From NCBI GenBank assembly GCA_002470185.1, contig DKNG01000033.1, positions 2,822 to 19,106 on the forward strand: a stretch of DNA of 16,285 nt, read 5' to 3'. The stretch comes from Arcobacter sp. UBA7394 (GTDB lineage: Bacteria; Campylobacterota; Campylobacteria; Campylobacterales; Arcobacteraceae). Below are positions 14,191-16,285 of the stretch, piece by piece. Position 1 is the first letter of the stretch. Every line of letters starts with the position of its first letter. A program made the position numbers and the translations under genes. The notes beneath the pieces are model-generated. The model searched no databases. It was not told the DNA's origin and saw only the letters and a list, made by a program, of their open reading frames with translations.

Positions 14191-15039
14191 ATGAGATTAT
14201 ACATGGGTGGCGCCGCTTCAATTGCCTATTCAAATTACAATCATAATACTCAGCTATTCCAAAAATCTTTAGAGAGACTATCAAGTGGACTTAGAATAAA
14301 TAGTGCAGCAGATGACCCCTCAGGTCTAGCAATTGCTGACAAACTTAGAACTCAAGCTAGCTCAATAAATCAAAGTATACAAAATGCAAACTCTGCAATA
14401 GGTCTTACTCAAATTGCTGATAAAGCAATGGCTGAACAATCAAATATAATTGATATTATAAAATCAAAACTTATTCAAGCTAGAACTGCTACTACTTCTG
14501 ATGAAGGAAGAGAATCAATTAGAAAAGATATTGTTAAGTATTTGGAACAACTTGATAATATTGCGGAACAAACAAACTACAATGGTCGTACTTTATTACA
14601 AAAAGATAGAGGAGATAATACTACTTCTGATAACCTACGTTTTCAAGTAGGGGAAACATCTTCTGATTCTATAGATATGAATGGAGTTCAATCAAATACA
14701 GCTGGATTAAATCTAAATGCTCTTAAAACTTTAGGAGTTGGTGGATTAACTGCAAATGTAGCGGCTACTAATATGAGTGTAGTTGATGATGCTTTAAGTC
14801 AATTAAATACTTTTAGATCAGAATTTGGTTCTACTCAGAATCAATTAGAATCTTCTATTAGATATATGGTTACTATGGAGACAAATCTAAAAGCTAGTGA
14901 ATCTGCTATTAGAGATGTTGATTATGCAAAAGAAACTATGGAACTTAATAGACTAAAAATCATTATGCAAGCAGGAATGTATGCAATTGCTCAAGCTAAT
15001 AAAATGCAAGAACAAATGATTAAATATCTTTATGGATAG
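14191..15039 (+). CDS. Flagellin
   Basis: This 282-residue protein has the two conserved flagellin ends. N-terminal D0/D1: SLERLSSGLRINSAADDPSG at 26-45, then LAIADKLRTQASSINQSIQN. C-terminal D1/D0 is helical: MVTMETNLKASESAIRDVDY, then a QAGMYAIAQANKMQEQM segment near the end. The variable middle is short (about 140-200), as in other Arcobacter-type flagellins, so the filament would lack large outer domains. It is exported by the flagellar type III system and polymerises into the filament. The first 20 residues (MRLYMGGAASIAYSNYNHNT) differ from the common MRINTN start; the DNA there (GGTGGCGCCGC) is unusually GC-rich for this window. AAAGGAG lies 6 bases before the ATG. It is a single copy here, away from other flagellar genes. 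I am sure of the family, not of which paralogue it is. Confidence 0.93.
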   Translation: MRLYMGGAASIAYSNYNHNTQLFQKSLERLSSGLRINSAADDPSGLAIADKLRTQASSINQSIQNANSAIGLTQIADKAMAEQSNIIDIIKSKLIQARTATTSDEGRESIRKDIVKYLEQLDNIAEQTNYNGRTLLQKDRGDNTTSDNLRFQVGETSSDSIDMNGVQSNTAGLNLNALKTLGVGGLTANVAATNMSVVDDALSQLNTFRSEFGSTQNQLESSIRYMVTMETNLKASESAIRDVDYAKETMELNRLKIIMQAGMYAIAQANKMQEQMIKYLYG

Positions 15040-15147
15040 AAATAAACACAATTTTTATACAAACTAATCTTATTATGGATAAAATTTATTACTTCTTTAT
15101 TACTTATAAAGTAAAATTTGAAATTATTAATCTAAAGGAACATTACT

Positions 15148-15789
15148 ATGAAAAAGATTTTATTAAGTTCAGCAGTTGCTGTGTTGATATTAGTAGGTTG
15201 TGGCGAAGAGAAAAAAACTACTGCTACTGTTGAAGCTGTAGTAGAAGAAAAAGTTGTAAAGGTTGAAGAAGTTAAACAACCTGAAGCAACTAGAATCGAA
15301 GTTGTAACAAAAGCTGCATCAGAAGCAAGTGATATTGTCTCTAAAGCTGCTAGTGATGTTACAGATACTGTTTCTGATGCTGCATCAAAAGTAGCAGAAA
15401 AAACTGCTGTTGTAGTAGAAGAAACAACAAAAGAAGTACAAGAAGTTGCTAAAAAAGTAAACGAAAGTACTTCAAATGTAGTTGAAAGTGTAAAACAAGA
15501 AGCTACAAAAGTAATGGCAGCTGTTAATACAGAAGAGACTGCTCCTTCTATTAATGCAAAAGCATTATTTGCAGCTTGTGCTGGATGTCATGGTCAAAAT
15601 GGTGAAAAAGCTGCTTTAGGTAAGTCTCAAGTTATTAAAGGTTGGGATAAACAAAAGTTAATTGATGCATTAAATGGTTATAAAGATGGCTCTTACGGTG
15701 GACCTATGAAAGGTGTTATGAAAGGGCAAGTTGCTACTAAATCTGATGCTGAAATTGAGGCATTATCTACATATATCTCTAATTTATAA
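15148..15789 (+). CDS. Lipoprotein c-type cytochrome with a long helical stalk
   Basis: This 213-residue secreted haem protein starts with a lipoprotein signal peptide (KKILLSSAVAVLILVGC), putting the lipidated Cys at C18. Residues 19-54 are charged and Val/Glu/Lys-rich. Residues 55-131 fall into seven 11-residue repeats (for example KAASEASDIVS, KAASDVTDTVS), predicted as one long amphipathic helix. A small class I cytochrome c domain (about 135-213) follows, with haem motif CAGCH at 144-148 and M187 or M191 as the likely sixth ligand in GGPMKGVMKG. The domain is of the short c553 type, so it probably carries electrons in the periplasm while tethered to a membrane. AAAGGA precedes the ATG by 8 bases and a terminator follows. 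The gene appears monocistronic. Redox partners cannot be inferred from neighbours. Confidence 0.9.
   Translation: MKKILLSSAVAVLILVGCGEEKKTTATVEAVVEEKVVKVEEVKQPEATRIEVVTKAASEASDIVSKAASDVTDTVSDAASKVAEKTAVVVEETTKEVQEVAKKVNESTSNVVESVKQEATKVMAAVNTEETAPSINAKALFAACAGCHGQNGEKAALGKSQVIKGWDKQKLIDALNGYKDGSYGGPMKGVMKGQVATKSDAEIEALSTYISNL
15310..15540 (+). repeat. Seven 33-bp units encoding 11-residue repeats
   Basis: The stalk of the cytochrome lipoprotein is built of seven consecutive 11-residue units (residues 55-131). The first three units share A-A-S near their start and are still similar in DNA (AAAGCTGC or GATGCTGC beginnings); later units keep only the pattern of Val/Ala and charged residues. An 11-residue period is typical of LEA-like and apolipoprotein-like amphipathic helices. 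Confidence 0.65.
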
Positions 15790-15792
15790 AAT

Positions 15793-15816
15793 AAAAAGAA
15801 GCAATCGCTTCTTTTT
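15793..15816 (+). terminator. Rho-independent terminator after the cytochrome gene
   Basis: A 10-bp stem (AAAAAGAAGC at 15793-15802 with 15807-15816) closes a 4-base AATC loop and ends in a run of T. It begins 3 bases after the stop codon. The A-run on the 5' side means it could also stop transcription from the other strand. Confidence 0.8.
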
Positions 15817-15863
15817 ATAACTTAATTTAATATATAATTTTCTAAAATACAAAGGCTTTCATT

Positions 15864-16285
15864 TTGAATATGAATATCTTTCCTCTAGAAAAACACTCCT
15901 TTGCCTTTCCTAATCCTTTATATGCTGATGATAGTGGTTTATTAGCTTTTGGAGGAGATTTAAATCCTAATAGAATAATGACTGCATATTCTAATGGAAT
16001 TTTTCCTTGGTACAATGAAGACGATCCTATTTTATGGTGGAGCCCAAATCCAAGACTTGTACTAGAACTTGATGATTTTAAAGTATCAAAAAGTTTAGCT
16101 AAAACTATAAAAAAGAATAGCTTTGAAATTAAATTTGATACTAACTTTACAAAAGTAATGCTTGAGTGTAAAAAAATACGTGAAGGAAAAGGTAGAGAAG
16201 GTACTTGGATTTTAGATGAAGTTGTAAAAGCCTATACCAAATTACATAAAATGGGTTTTGCTCACTCTTTTGAAGCTTATTATGA
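15864..16285 (+). CDS. aat: Leucyl/phenylalanyl-tRNA-protein transferase, 3' end cut by the window
   Basis: About 140 of the usual 230 or so residues are visible. The family motifs are clear: FPNPLYADDSGLLAFGGDL at 15-33, GIFPWYNEDDPILWWSPNPR at 45-64, and GTWILDEVVKAYTKLHKMGF near the end of the window. The enzyme moves Leu or Phe from aminoacyl-tRNA to proteins that start with Arg or Lys, marking them for ClpS and ClpAP. TTG at 15864 is preferred because AAAGG lies 8 bases upstream, matching the 6-9 base spacing of other genes here; the in-frame ATG at 15870 would leave a 14-base spacing but gives a nearly identical protein. It lies about 1.8 kb downstream of clpA. Confidence 0.93.
   Translation, partial: MNMNIFPLEKHSFAFPNPLYADDSGLLAFGGDLNPNRIMTAYSNGIFPWYNEDDPILWWSPNPRLVLELDDFKVSKSLAKTIKKNSFEIKFDTNFTKVMLECKKIREGKGREGTWILDEVVKAYTKLHKMGFAHSFEAYY

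Noticed and set aside
15100..15114. Hairpin TTACTT-ATA-AAGTAA as flagellin terminator
   Set aside because: Only a 6-bp AT-rich stem and no T-run; too weak to call.

Overview
The window is AT-rich, densely coded DNA that looks like a chromosome segment of a motile Campylobacterota bacterium, most probably from the Arcobacter group (Arcobacteraceae). The basis is the low-GC codon use, an Arcobacter-type short flagellin, the clpS-clpA-aat neighbourhood, a large chemoreceptor, a DUF5718-type protein and promoters recognisable mainly by an extended -10 (TGnTATAAT). The genus call is inference from recalled protein similarity; no rRNA is present to confirm it.

Layout. 1-1887 (+): 3' part of a methyl-accepting chemotaxis protein with a degenerate zinc-binding tail. 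1915-2748 (-): DUF5718 protein with a fumarylacetoacetate-hydrolase-like metal signature. 2931-4421 (-): class I [4Fe-4S] fumarase/mesaconase, with its own promoter and terminator. 4673-10417 (-): a tight four-gene operon transcribed as CitE-like lyase, CoA ligase fused to a CitE-like domain, mesaconyl-CoA hydratase, then malyl-CoA-type lyase, closed by a strong terminator. 10418-10826: a 409-bp regulatory gap. 10827-11459 (-): bioD. 11532-14049 (+): clpS-clpA, closed by a terminator overlapping the clpA stop. 14191-15039 (+): a lone flagellin. 15148-15789 (+): a lipoprotein cytochrome c on an 11-residue-repeat stalk. 15864-end (+): 5' part of aat.

The centre of interest is the 2931-10417 block. 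Its enzymes can be joined into one continuous route: propionyl-CoA + glyoxylate <-> beta-methylmalyl-CoA <-> mesaconyl-C1-CoA <-> mesaconate <-> citramalate <-> citramalyl-CoA <-> pyruvate + acetyl-CoA. One direction would degrade mesaconate or citramalate, or co-assimilate glyoxylate and propionyl-CoA. The other matches the citramalate cycle proposed for acetate assimilation in Rhodospirillum rubrum. The mesaconyl-CoA hydratase assignment is strong; the exact substrates of the ligase and the three CitE-superfamily domains are inference. The fused CitE-like domain has lost a conserved metal-ligand Asp (now Lys), so it may be a pseudo-lyase or have altered chemistry.

On the right, clpS, clpA and aat make up most of the bacterial N-degron pathway (Leu/Phe tagging by Aat, recognition by ClpS, unfolding by ClpA), but a flagellin and a cytochrome gene lie between clpA and aat. 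No tRNA, rRNA, IS element, prophage, CRISPR array or transcriptional regulator gene was seen.
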